From NCBI GenBank assembly GCA_035534435.1, contig DATLRX010000025.1, positions 1-19,068 on the forward strand: a stretch of 19,068 nt of DNA, written 5' to 3'. Position 1 is the stretch's first letter. Every line of letters begins with the position of its first letter. Positions 1 through 6,583 of this stretch are shown piece after piece. The translations under genes and the position numbers were made by a program. This DNA is from Palsa-851 sp035534435 (GTDB taxonomy: Bacteria > Chloroflexota > Dormibacteria > Aeolococcales > Aeolococcaceae). The notes under the pieces are model-generated. The model was not told the origin of the DNA and did not search any database. It saw nothing but the letters and a program-made list of their open reading frames with translations.

Positions 1-37
1 CCGTTATCAATACGCGCCGGACGGAGGAACAAGGCGC

Positions 38-376
38 GTGTCGGTAGACCAGACCCTACGTTGCCGCGATTGCGGCGTCGACTTTATTTGGACTGAGGGC
101 GAGCAGGACTTCTTTGCTTCTCGTGGCCTCACAAACCCCCCCTCCCGATGCCCCAGCTGCCGCGCAGCACGTCGCCAGAGCGGCGGCGGTGGTGGCGGTG
201 GCGGCGGATTCGGTGGTAGCGGCGGCGGCGGCGGCGGCGGATACCGCAGCAACGGCCCGCGCCAGATGTATGAGGTTCCCTGTGCAGGGTGCGGCGGCGT
301 CGCGCGCGTTCCCTTCCAGCCTCGAGGCGACAAGCCCGTCTATTGCAGCGACTGCTTCCGCGCCGCTCCTAGATGA
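38..376 (+). CDS. Gly-rich double zinc-ribbon protein
   Basis: 112-aa soluble protein with two Cys4 zinc-ribbon-like modules separated by a glycine linker. The N-terminal module has CRDCG near residue 9, an FxWTxGEQxFF stretch, then RCPSCR near 38; this arrangement is typical of the 'probable zinc-ribbon' family found in many bacteria. Residues about 48-68 are almost pure glycine. The C-terminal module reads CAGCG ... VYCSDCF. The start is GTG, preceded by a GGAGG at 23-27 with good spacing. The stop overlaps the next start as ATGA (373-376), so the two genes are probably translated together. The biochemical role is unknown; nucleic-acid or protein binding is the usual guess for such ribbons and is inference here. 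Confidence 0.85.
   Translation: MSVDQTLRCRDCGVDFIWTEGEQDFFASRGLTNPPSRCPSCRAARRQSGGGGGGGGGFGGSGGGGGGGYRSNGPRQMYEVPCAGCGGVARVPFQPRGDKPVYCSDCFRAAPR
178..242 (+). repeat. GGN-triplet (polyglycine) repeat tract
   Basis: Near-continuous GGC/GGT triplets encode the glycine linker between the two zinc ribbons of the first gene. The tract is low-complexity and prone to slippage in multiples of three, so linker length may differ among relatives; frame would be kept. Confidence 0.7.
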
Positions 377-654
377 CCCGAGAGGGTGAAGGCGGCGGCC
401 CGATCGCGGTCGGGACGAGGGTCAGCTTTCCCTATGGCGGCAGCCGGCGAACCGGCACCGTCGCTGATGTCTCGATGATCCCCGACCAGTCGGGTGGTCA
501 GTCGCTTGCGTACCTCATCGACGTCGGCTCGCGCAAGGTGTTTGTGCAAGGCGAAGGCATCACCCCGGCCACTGGGCCGGGGGCGGCCTTCGATCCGGTC
601 GCCGAGGGCGTCGCCTACGGCCGCAAACGGCCGCGGAACCCGCGCAACCGGTAA
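373..654 (+). CDS. small SH3-like beta-rich protein, unknown function
   Basis: 93-aa protein that I do not recognise at family level. The core (about residues 9-58) alternates short hydrophobic strands with turns: GTRVSFPYGG, then RTGTVADVSM, then AYLIDVG and RKVFVQGEGITPA. This resembles small SH3/KOW-like barrels. The C-terminus is short and basic (GRKRPRNPRNR), compatible with nucleic-acid binding. There is no signal peptide or membrane segment. The start ATG overlaps the stop of the upstream zinc-ribbon gene by four bases (ATGA), a strong sign of translational coupling and of a shared process. The fold assignment is inference from strand pattern only. Confidence 0.75.
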   Translation: MTREGEGGGPIAVGTRVSFPYGGSRRTGTVADVSMIPDQSGGQSLAYLIDVGSRKVFVQGEGITPATGPGAAFDPVAEGVAYGRKRPRNPRNR

Positions 655-711
655 GACCGTCACACCGACGGCCGTCGCTCGTACGTGACGACGGCGGCCG
701 GGAATGGTCGG

Positions 712-717
712 TATTCT
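712..717 (+). promoter_or_regulatory. candidate -10 element of sortase gene
   Basis: TATTCT lies seven bases before the ATG at 725, which would place the transcription start at or near the start codon (leaderless). No convincing -35 hexamer is visible at 17-18 bases upstream, and there is no Shine-Dalgarno sequence. The call rests on the hexamer and on the similar geometry at 5604-5617. Confidence 0.35.
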
Positions 718-724
718 GTGACGT

Positions 725-1426
725 ATGGCTTCCGACCTCGCTGCCGACCTTCCTCCGCGCCCTCGCAGGCTTCGCCGGCCCAGGCTCTGGACGGTCCTGC
801 TCGCGGTCGGGATCGTGGCCATCATCGCCGGTGGCGCGATCATCGCCGGACCGATCATCGGCGTCCTCCAGCGCGGCCAGGCGGACTCGAGCGCGCTCAG
901 CGGCTGGCACGGTGGCGCAAAGCCGCCCGTGACGGGGACGAGCTCGGACGCCCCGAAGAAGCTCAGTTGCGGGTCGAGCTCGGCCACCGACTACGCGCTC
1001 GTCACCTTCGGAGCGCCTGCCGCGTACCACTACGCGGCCGTCGCGGGGAATGGGACGTGGACGCTGCTCAACTCGCGCTCGATGGTCCACTACCAGACCA
1101 CCCCGAACCCCGGCCAGCAGGGCAACGTGATCATCGCGTTCCACCGCGAGCCGGACTTCCAGTACATCAACCAGCTCAACGTCGGCGACACGATCACGAT
1201 CCAGAGCCGGAGCTGCGAGACCTTCGTCTATCGGGTGACCGAGCGGTGGGACCTTCCCCCGAACAAGGTCACTCAGCTCGGTCCGACGCCCGGCCACGAG
1301 CTGACCATGATCACGTGCGATCCATGGTGGCAGGACTACAACCGCCTGGTCTGGCGGGCGGAGCTGATCTCCGCCCCCGCGGCCGGCGGCGCAACCGGCA
1401 GCTCGGTGGTCAACCCCAGCTTCTAG
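725..1426 (+). CDS. sortase family transpeptidase (class E/F-like)
   Basis: 233-aa membrane-anchored sortase. A basic cytoplasmic N-terminus (PPRPRRLRRPR) precedes one membrane helix at about residues 22-46; the rest is extracytoplasmic. The catalytic set is visible: His140 in IIAFHRE, Cys198 in TMITCDP, and an Arg at 207 in NRLVWRAEL. The sortase strand pattern is also present, including the LNVGDTITI turn near 151-159. Sortases cleave a C-terminal sorting signal and join the protein to the cell wall or to another protein. No substrate with an LPXTG-like tail is visible in the window. The start ATG sits seven bases after a TATTCT hexamer (712-717), so the transcript may be leaderless. The gene converges on the DedA gene with 12 bases between the stops. 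Confidence 0.85.
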   Translation: MASDLAADLPPRPRRLRRPRLWTVLLAVGIVAIIAGGAIIAGPIIGVLQRGQADSSALSGWHGGAKPPVTGTSSDAPKKLSCGSSSATDYALVTFGAPAAYHYAAVAGNGTWTLLNSRSMVHYQTTPNPGQQGNVIIAFHREPDFQYINQLNVGDTITIQSRSCETFVYRVTERWDLPPNKVTQLGPTPGHELTMITCDPWWQDYNRLVWRAELISAPAAGGATGSSVVNPSF

Positions 1427-1438
1427 TGGGGTGGTTCG

Positions 1439-2083
1439 TCAGCTCGAGAATCCCTCGAGCGGTCCGGGCAGCGCCGCCTCGGCGACAGCCTCGAGACGCT
1501 TGATGTTGATCCGCACGAAGATCGCCGCGGCGATGATCACGATGACGGCGAGCGCGCCGAACCCGATCTCCACCGGGGTGCTCAGCTTCGTGATCGCGCT
1601 GCTGAGCTCGAACGCCGCAACGCCGTAGAACGTCGCCCAGACGATCCCTCCGAGTGCGTTGGCGATCACGAACTTCGTCCAGTGCATCCGGTTCGTCCCG
1701 GCGAGGAACGCGGCATAGGTGCGCAGCACGGAGACGAACCGGCCGAAGAACACGACCTTCGCTCCGTGACGCATGAAGACGTACCGGCCCACCTTCAGCT
1801 TCGGCTCGTCGAGACGCACGTACTTTCCAAACCGGCGGAGCAGTCGGTAGCCGCCGAACCAGCCGATGCCGAAGCCGATGTTGTCACCGACGACCGCTCC
1901 GACGATGGCCGCGACGATGACACCGACGATCGAGAGTCGGTTGGTTGCCGCCGCAAATGCCGCAGCGGTGATGAGCATCGTCTCGCCGGGCAGCGGAACG
2001 CCAAGGCTCTCCACAGTCACAAAGAGCGCCACCGCCAGGTAGCCGATGCTGGTCAGCCATCCGTCAAGGCCGGAGTTGATCAC
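1439..2083 (-). CDS. DedA-family (VTT/SNARE-associated) membrane protein
   Basis: 214-aa polytopic inner-membrane protein of the DedA family. Family members are implicated in undecaprenyl-phosphate or phospholipid flipping and envelope homeostasis. Visible marks are the re-entrant-loop motif ESLGVPLPGE near residues 25-34, the acidic/glycine segment VGDNIGFGIGWFGG, and the signature FFGRFVSVLRTYAAFLAG followed by M.W..F...N..GG..W. Length matches the family (about 200 aa). The start is GTG at 2083 with only a weak purine-rich stretch upstream. It lies 21 bases after the stop of the carboxylase gene on the same strand, so it may be co-transcribed with it, although no functional link is obvious. 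Assignment to the family is firm; the substrate is unknown. Confidence 0.88.
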   Translation of the reverse strand: MINSGLDGWLTSIGYLAVALFVTVESLGVPLPGETMLITAAAFAAATNRLSIVGVIVAAIVGAVVGDNIGFGIGWFGGYRLLRRFGKYVRLDEPKLKVGRYVFMRHGAKVVFFGRFVSVLRTYAAFLAGTNRMHWTKFVIANALGGIVWATFYGVAAFELSSAITKLSTPVEIGFGALAVIVIIAAAIFVRINIKRLEAVAEAALPGPLEGFSS

Positions 2084-2104
2084 CGTTCCGTGCGCCCGGT
2101 CCGC

Positions 2105-3637
2105 TCAGACCGGCGGGACTGGATGATGGCGGGCGACGTCGGCGCGGCGCCGCGTGCGGTAGGCGGCAAAACGGCGTCTCAGTTCCGCGCGCAGCTCCTG
2201 CGGAGGAACGACCGCATCGACGATGAGCTCCGACGCCAGCCGGAAGATGTCGATGTCGTCGCGATACTCGTCCTGGAGCGCGGTGACGTAGGTCTCGCGC
2301 TCACCCTCCGCGACGTCCTGGATCTTGTTGTAATAGACGGCGTTGATCGCGGCTTCCGGCCCCATCACCGCGATCTGCGCGGTGGGCAGTGCCAGCGTGC
2401 AGTCGGGCTCGAACGCCGGTCCGCTCATCGCGTAGAGACCCGCACCGTACGCCTTGCGCAGCACCACGGAGATTCGCGGGACCTGCGCCTGCGCGAGCGC
2501 GGAGATCATCTTCGCGCCGTGGCGGATGATCCCCTGGCGCTCGACTGCCGTGCCGATCATGAAGCCGGGAACGTCGGCGAGAAAGAGCAGCGGCACGTTG
2601 AATGCGTCGCAGCATGTGATGAATCGTGTCGCCTTGTCCGCCGAGTCCACGAAGAGGACGCCACCCTTGAAGCGCGGTTGCGACGCGAGGACGCCCACGG
2701 CATGCCCGTCGATCCGAGCAAAGCCACACACGATCTCGCGCGCGAAGAGACGCTTGATCTCGAAGAACGAGTCGGCATCGACGAGACCGCGAATGATCGC
2801 CATCACGTCGTATCCCTTGGATGGCTCGGCGGGGATCACGTTCGTGATGTCCTCGCATCCGGGCGCGACCTCGCCCGCTTTCGAGACCGGCGGCGCATCG
2901 TGCCAGTTCTGCGGGAGATAGCTCAGGTACCGACGTGCAGCGGTGATCCCCGCTTCCTCGTCATCGACGAGAACATCGCCGCACCCGCTGACCGAGCAGT
3001 GCATGCGTGCGCCGCCCATCTCCTCGAGCGTGACCACCTCGCCGACCACGACTTCCGCCATGCGCGGTGAGCCGAGATACATCGACGCGTTGCCCTCGAC
3101 CATGATCACGACGTCGCAGAACGCGGGGATGTACGCACCACCCGCGGCGCTCGGGCCGAAGAGCACGCACACCTGTGGCACCTGGCCGGAAAGACGTACC
3201 TGCATATGGAAGATGTGCCCCGCGTGCCGGCGGCCCGGGAACATCGCGACCTGGTCGGTGATGCGCGCGCCGGCCGAGTCGACGAGGTAGACCAGCGGTA
3301 TCTGCAACCGTTCTGCCGTCTCCTGGATGCGCACGATCTTCTCGACCGTCCGCGGTCCCCACGACCCCGCTTTGACCGTGGGATCGTTGGCCATCACCGC
3401 GCAGCTCCGGCCGTGCATCACACCGATCCCCGTGACGACACCGTCCGCCGCGAGCTCGGGGTCGTTCGTGCCGGCCAGCAGGCCGTCCTCGACGAATGAC
3501 GTGTCCGGATCGAAGAGCCGCTTGATCCGTTCGCGGGGCATCAACTTCCCCTGCTCGGCCACCTTGGTTCGGTGCCGCTGCGGGCCGCCGGCACGCGCTC
3601 GTTCGAGCCGGTCGACGACGGTCTCGTGATCAGCCAA
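2105..3637 (-). CDS. acyl-CoA carboxylase, carboxyltransferase (beta) subunit
   Basis: About 510-aa biotin-dependent carboxyltransferase that moves CO2 from carboxybiotin to an acyl-CoA. The N-terminal part shows the usual RARAGG...GKLMPRERIKRLFD segment. The crotonase-fold oxyanion site of the N half is FGPSAAGGAYIPAF, followed by EEMGGARMHCSVSG. The C half has ADVPGFMIGTAVERQGIIRHG and VVLRKAYGAGLYAM. Sequence style lies between propionyl-, methylcrotonyl- and geranyl-CoA carboxylases, so the substrate is not settled. No in-frame ATG or GTG covers the N-terminus. The TTG at 3637, six bases after GGAGA, keeps the full domain and overlaps the lyase stop by eight bases. The partner biotin carboxylase/biotin carrier subunit is not in this window. 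Confidence 0.9.
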   Translation of the reverse strand: MADHETVVDRLERARAGGPQRHRTKVAEQGKLMPRERIKRLFDPDTSFVEDGLLAGTNDPELAADGVVTGIGVMHGRSCAVMANDPTVKAGSWGPRTVEKIVRIQETAERLQIPLVYLVDSAGARITDQVAMFPGRRHAGHIFHMQVRLSGQVPQVCVLFGPSAAGGAYIPAFCDVVIMVEGNASMYLGSPRMAEVVVGEVVTLEEMGGARMHCSVSGCGDVLVDDEEAGITAARRYLSYLPQNWHDAPPVSKAGEVAPGCEDITNVIPAEPSKGYDVMAIIRGLVDADSFFEIKRLFAREIVCGFARIDGHAVGVLASQPRFKGGVLFVDSADKATRFITCCDAFNVPLLFLADVPGFMIGTAVERQGIIRHGAKMISALAQAQVPRISVVLRKAYGAGLYAMSGPAFEPDCTLALPTAQIAVMGPEAAINAVYYNKIQDVAEGERETYVTALQDEYRDDIDIFRLASELIVDAVVPPQELRAELRRRFAAYRTRRRADVARHHPVPPV

Positions 3638-4556
3638 CGCCTGTCTCCATGGTGACGTCCCGCGGCTCGCGGCTCCAGATCCCTGCGCGGTAGAGCTTGC
3701 CGGGCAGGTCCCTTCGGAGATCCGACGCCAGCACGTCGGCGACAGCGCACATCGCCGCAAGGTCGATGCCGGTCTCGGCACCCATTGCGTGGAGAGCCTG
3801 CAGCGCATCCTCGCTGCACACGTTGCCCGTGGCGCGAGGCGCAAACGGGCAACCGCCGACGCCGCCCACGGAACCGTCGAACCTGCGGATCCCGGAGTCG
3901 TACGCCGCAACGATGTTCGCAACCCCGAGGCCGCGCGTGTCGTGGACGTGCAACGAAACTTGCTCGAGTTGCACGGCGTCCGCCACCCGTGCGCACATGC
4001 GCGTGACGTCGACCGGCGTTGCGACTCCGATCGTGTCAGCGACGCCGATCTCGGCGACGCCGCGCGCTGCGAGATCCGCGCACAGCGCGACCACACGTTC
4101 GGGCGCAACCTCACCCTCGAACGGACACCCGAAGCTCACGGAGATCGCGACGTCGACCGCGCAGTCGCGCTCGGACGCGAGCTCGACGATGTGCGATATC
4201 TCGACGAGCGATTCGTCGACGCTGCGATTGACGTTGCGGCGGTTGAATGTATCGGTGGCGGCGATGGTGACGAGCACGTTGCGCATCCCGTGCGCCAGCG
4301 CAAGCTCGAGGCCACGAAGATTCGGCACCAGCACGCGCAAGCGCGCAATGTCGCTCTCGAACGCCGCCAGCACCGCCGCGGCGTCGGCGAGTTGCGGCAC
4401 CCAGCGTGGTGAGACGAAGGACGTCGCCTCGACGCGAGGGACGCCGGCGTCGAGCAGGCCCCGCACCAGCCGGACCTTGGCGTTCGTCGAGATCGAGTCC
4501 GCGATGCTCTGGAGCCCATCGCGCGGCGCGACGTCAGTCCAGATCACGTCGTTCAC
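3630..4556 (-). CDS. HMG-CoA lyase family protein
   Basis: 308-aa TIM-barrel lyase, the usual length for bacterial hydroxymethylglutaryl-CoA lyase, which cleaves HMG-CoA to acetyl-CoA and acetoacetate at the end of leucine breakdown. Catalytic marks visible: PRDGLQ near residue 12-17 (metal/substrate Arg-Asp), EATSFVSPRWVPQ, the metal-binding HVHDTRG, and the active-site Cys loop SVGGVGGCPFAPRATGN. The start is GTG with GGGAGG eight bases upstream (minus strand, 4565-4570). It is the first gene of a leftward unit with the carboxylase subunit, a pairing typical of leucine, isovalerate or acyclic-terpene degradation clusters. Related enzymes that act on longer 3-hydroxyacyl-CoAs share these motifs, so the exact substrate stays open. 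Confidence 0.9.
   Translation of the reverse strand: MNDVIWTDVAPRDGLQSIADSISTNAKVRLVRGLLDAGVPRVEATSFVSPRWVPQLADAAAVLAAFESDIARLRVLVPNLRGLELALAHGMRNVLVTIAATDTFNRRNVNRSVDESLVEISHIVELASERDCAVDVAISVSFGCPFEGEVAPERVVALCADLAARGVAEIGVADTIGVATPVDVTRMCARVADAVQLEQVSLHVHDTRGLGVANIVAAYDSGIRRFDGSVGGVGGCPFAPRATGNVCSEDALQALHAMGAETGIDLAAMCAVADVLASDLRRDLPGKLYRAGIWSREPRDVTMETGVG
3644..3648 (-). promoter_or_regulatory. ribosome binding site supporting TTG start of carboxylase
   Basis: GGAGA on the minus strand lies inside the end of the lyase gene, six bases before the TTG at 3637. It is the main reason for choosing that start: the open frame continues far upstream only as a shadow of the lyase gene, and the next ATG would delete the conserved N-terminal segment. 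Confidence 0.6.
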
Positions 4557-4564
4557 GAAATCGG

Positions 4565-4570
4565 CCTCCC
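4565..4570 (-). promoter_or_regulatory. ribosome binding site of HMG-CoA-lyase-family gene
   Basis: GGGAGG on the minus strand sits eight bases before the GTG start at 4556 and fixes that start. It lies in the 72-base divergent gap shared with the ribonuclease HII gene. Confidence 0.6.
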
Positions 4571-4628
4571 GGTGGTGGACACGGCCCCGTCACCGTAGCA
4601 AACCCGGCGACTACACTCTCACGAGGCG

Positions 4629-5297
4629 ATGCCGCGGTTTCACGTTCCCGACTACATCCGAACCACCTTCGCGGTCACCGACTGGCGCGCCTTCCGGCTG
4701 TGCGGGATGGACGAGGTGGGACGCGGCGCCTACGCCGGTCCGCTCGTCGCCGCGGCGGTGATCCTCCCCCAGCGCTTTCGTCACCCGCTGCTCCGCGACA
4801 GCAAGCTGCTGAGCGCTCGCCAGCGGGAGGAGGTCGATGCCGTCCTGCGCGTGAAGGCCGTCGCCTGGGCGGTCGCGGAGGTGAGCGTCGATGAGATCAA
4901 TGCGCGTGGACTGGGGTGGGCGAACGTCGACATCTTCTGCCGGCTGATCGAAGCGATCGACGCCGACGGGTATTGCTGCGACGGGAACCTGCGCATTCCC
5001 GTCTCGCGCCCGGTGCACTCGCTCGTGGCTGCCGACCGCAAGGTGCCTGCCGTATCGGCGGCGTCGATCATCGCCAAGGTGCACCGCGATGCCCTGATGC
5101 GCCGGATGCACGAGGATGCGCCGTACTACAACTGGGCGAGCAACAAGGGCTACGGCGCGCTCGAACATCGCGCGGCGATTCGCGAGCACGGACCCCACGC
5201 GGCGCACCGGCGCGTGTTCCTCGCGTCAGTCATGCAGACCGAGATGGATCTGACCGGGTCCGCGAGCTCGCGCGACCCCGCGGTGGGAGTGGGCTGA
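4629..5297 (+). CDS. rnhB: ribonuclease HII
   Basis: 222-aa enzyme that nicks RNA-DNA hybrids 5' of ribonucleotides embedded in DNA and so starts ribonucleotide excision repair. Motifs are clear: GMDEVGRGAYAGP with the catalytic Asp28-Glu29, DSKLLSARQREE, a third acidic residue Asp118 in DGN, and Asp136 followed by SAASIIAKVHRD. The C-terminal NKGYG...H..AI..HG.H..HR..F segment is also present. Length is normal, with about 20 non-conserved residues at the C-terminus. A TACACT hexamer at 4612-4617 is a possible -10, giving a very short leader. It is divergent from the lyase gene and convergent with the FmdB-like gene, so it is probably transcribed alone. Confidence 0.95.
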   Translation: MPRFHVPDYIRTTFAVTDWRAFRLCGMDEVGRGAYAGPLVAAAVILPQRFRHPLLRDSKLLSARQREEVDAVLRVKAVAWAVAEVSVDEINARGLGWANVDIFCRLIEAIDADGYCCDGNLRIPVSRPVHSLVAADRKVPAVSAASIIAKVHRDALMRRMHEDAPYYNWASNKGYGALEHRAAIREHGPHAAHRRVFLASVMQTEMDLTGSASSRDPAVGVG

Positions 5298-5305
5298 CCC
5301 GGCGC

Positions 5306-5548
5306 TCAGTTGGTCTCGTTGGCGCCGCAGCCGCAGCTGCCGCCGCAGCAGCCACCGCCACCACCACCGCCGGCCGACGGGGCCTCGGACGTTCCGGTCC
5401 CGGCGTGGACGGCGACCCGGCTGATCAGCGGCATGCTCGCGCGGCTCTCGCAGCTCGGACAGACTGCCGCGACCTCACGGTCGGCCATCGGACGGAGCAG
5501 CTCGTAGACGGCGGAGCAGTCGTTGCAGCGGTATTCGTAGAGGGGCAT
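5306..5548 (-). CDS. FmdB-type zinc-ribbon protein with Gly/Cys tail
   Basis: 80-aa putative regulatory protein of the FmdB/CxxC_CxxC_SSSS family. The hallmark start MPLYEYRCNDC is followed by the second pair CPSCES, which together make one zinc ribbon. The C-terminus is a run of seven glycines followed by CCGGSCGCG, an extra cysteine cluster that could bind metal. A TTG three codons upstream is also in frame, but the ATG at 5548 gives the conserved N-terminus and is preferred. The gene is divergent from the SOS-boxed gene at 5617 with a 68-base gap, so the LexA-type box could in principle affect it too. The function of the family is not firmly known. Confidence 0.85.
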   Translation of the reverse strand: MPLYEYRCNDCSAVYELLRPMADREVAAVCPSCESRASMPLISRVAVHAGTGTSEAPSAGGGGGGGCCGGSCGCGANETN

Positions 5549-5579
5549 CGCGGACAAGCGTACGCATGCCCCCGACGAT

Positions 5580-5609
5580 TTGACAAGTCGAACATCTGTT
5601 CGCTATCAT
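5580..5609 (+). promoter_or_regulatory. promoter of SOS-type small gene (TTGACA / TATCAT)
   Basis: TTGACA at 5580-5585 and TATCAT at 5604-5609 are separated by 18 bases. This is the best sigma-70-like promoter in the window. The -10 ends seven bases before the ATG at 5617, so transcription would start at or one base before the start codon and the mRNA would be leaderless; no Shine-Dalgarno sequence is present. Confidence 0.75.
5589..5602 (+). promoter_or_regulatory. LexA-type SOS box
   Basis: CGAAC-ATCT-GTTCG is a perfect 5+5 inverted repeat with a four-base spacer. It matches the CGAAC-N4-GTTCG core of Gram-positive and actinobacterial LexA sites. It fills the spacer between the -35 and -10 elements, where a bound repressor would block RNA polymerase. 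lexA itself is not in the window. Confidence 0.75.
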
Positions 5610-5616
5610 TCGCCAC

Positions 5617-5931
5617 ATGCCAATCCGCACCATCGAGCTCCAGCTCCCTCTTGATCCCGATGAGGCCGGGTCCCTCGCGCGTCAGCGAGTGCGGCACCTG
5701 GCGGCGGTGGACGGGCTCGAGCCGGCGGCGTTCGTGAGACTGGTCCGCTCGTTTCCATCGCTGCGGGCCATCTACACGGCGCCGGAGGCCGAGCTTGCGA
5801 GGATCATCGGGCCCGTTGCCGCCGCGCGGATGCGCTGGTTCATCGACGCGCCACTTGATACAGGCCTCGCTCGCGAAGCGACTGCCGCGACTGCCCGCTC
5901 CACCCAGAGCCCGCTCTCAACCGCAGCGTGA
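5617..5931 (+). CDS. small helix-hairpin-helix-like protein, probably SOS-induced
   Basis: 104-aa protein of unrecognised family. Residues about 42-78 (LVRSFPSLRAIYTAPEAEL, then ARIIGPVAAARMRWFI) follow the pattern of tandem helix-hairpin-helix segments seen in UvrC, RuvA and XPF-type DNA-binding proteins: F-SL-I--A---EL--I-G---A-R. The N-terminal 30 residues are acidic to mixed. The last 25 are Ala/Thr/Ser-rich and look disordered. No nuclease motif is visible. Expression is probably DNA-damage-inducible because a LexA-type box lies inside its promoter, and the ATG coincides with the predicted transcript start. A role as an accessory DNA-repair or DNA-binding factor is inference from the motif and the box together. 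Confidence 0.75.
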   Translation: MPIRTIELQLPLDPDEAGSLARQRVRHLAAVDGLEPAAFVRLVRSFPSLRAIYTAPEAELARIIGPVAAARMRWFIDAPLDTGLAREATAATARSTQSPLSTAA

Positions 5932-5976
5932 TCGTCGCGCGATAGGCGCCGGGAGCGTAGAACAGCGCAACCAACG

Positions 5977-6003
5977 TAGAATCGATAGTTCCGCCAAATT
6001 TGG
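5977..6003 (+). promoter_or_regulatory. possible -10 and palindromic operator before 6029 gene
   Basis: TAGAAT at 5977-5982 could be a -10 hexamer. Just downstream, CCAAATTTGG at 5994-6003 is a perfect 10-base palindrome in otherwise GC-rich DNA, placed between the putative start of transcription and the ribosome binding site, as an operator would be. No -35 match is seen, and a 10-base palindrome can occur by chance. Confidence 0.3.
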
Positions 6004-6012
6004 TTTGAGAAC

Positions 6013-6019
6013 AAGGAGG
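6013..6019 (+). promoter_or_regulatory. strong Shine-Dalgarno sequence
   Basis: AAGGAGG is nearly a full anti-Shine-Dalgarno complement, nine bases before the ATG at 6029. It decides that start over more than 200 bases of open upstream frame and is the strongest ribosome binding site in the window. Confidence 0.85.
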
Positions 6020-6028
6020 TTCTGCAGC

Positions 6029-6583
6029 ATGCGCAGTCGACGTTCCAGAGCCGCCACCCTCGACGACATCGCTGAGGCGCGCAACCGCGCGGCCGAAACA
6101 ATCAGCGAGCTCGCAGAGCACGCGGTCTCACTTGCGCGCGAGGCGGGAAACGCCGCGCGCCCCACGGTGAAGCTTGGTGCCGAAGGCATCGGTCACGCAT
6201 TCGAGCGCGCCGCCGATGCTTCCGGGAAGCTCACCGGCGCCATCCGTCCGAAGAAGAAGACCCACAAGCTTCGCAACCTCTTGATCGGGGCTGCGGTGGT
6301 CGGCGGGATCTTCGCGCTCGTTCAGTCGCCACTCCGGACGAAGCTCCAGGAGCGTCTTTTCGGGCCGCCTCCTGAAGACGACGACCTTCCGCAGATCACA
6401 CTTCCTGACGACGATCACGGGATCAACGTGAGCCAGGGGACCGAGATCGACGTCACGCACGCGTCGGATCCCGAGCCGGAGCCCGCGGCCGACGTCGTCG
6501 GCACCCCGGTGGCTGCGGAGCCCACCGCGCATCGCGGGAACAAGCACGACGACGCAACCATCGACCAGGAGACCAATGCCTGA
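6029..6583 (+). CDS. single-pass membrane protein, unknown function
   Basis: 184-aa protein of unknown function. Residues 1-75 are Ala/Glu/Arg-rich and predicted helical, with an amphipathic pattern (DDIAEARNRAAETISELAE). A basic patch RPKKKTHKLRN precedes one membrane helix at about 82-99 (NLLIGAAVVGGIFALVQS). A Pro/Asp/Glu-rich acidic tail without clear structure makes up the last 75 residues. The positive-inside rule places the N-terminal helices in the cytoplasm. The general layout recalls YtxH-like or phasin-like small envelope proteins, but no signature confirms that. The start is fixed by AAGGAGG. Its stop overlaps the next gene by eight bases, so the pair is an operon. Confidence 0.8.
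   Translation: MRSRRSRAATLDDIAEARNRAAETISELAEHAVSLAREAGNAARPTVKLGAEGIGHAFERAADASGKLTGAIRPKKKTHKLRNLLIGAAVVGGIFALVQSPLRTKLQERLFGPPPEDDDLPQITLPDDDHGINVSQGTEIDVTHASDPEPEPAADVVGTPVAAEPTAHRGNKHDDATIDQETNA

Noticed and set aside
1427..1438. Terminator between the convergent sortase and DedA genes
   Set aside because: Only 12 bases separate the stops and no stem-loop with a T-run is visible; no intrinsic terminator could be supported in the gaps I inspected.
1682..3070. Long plus-strand open frame (462 codons) opposite DedA and the carboxylase
   Set aside because: Its translation is Arg/Asp/His-rich with no domain pattern, and the minus strand carries two clearly recognisable proteins; it is an antisense shadow typical of high-GC DNA.
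3638..4114. N-terminal extension of the carboxylase frame to an upstream ATG at 4114
   Set aside because: This part lies inside the HMG-CoA-lyase-family gene, which has all its active-site motifs in its own frame; the TTG at 3637 with a ribosome binding site explains the carboxylase start.
5795..6028. Upstream extension of the 6029 gene to 5795
   Set aside because: It overlaps the 3' part of the HhH-like gene, has no ribosome binding site and gives Arg/Pro-rich nonsense; AAGGAGG before 6029 is decisive.
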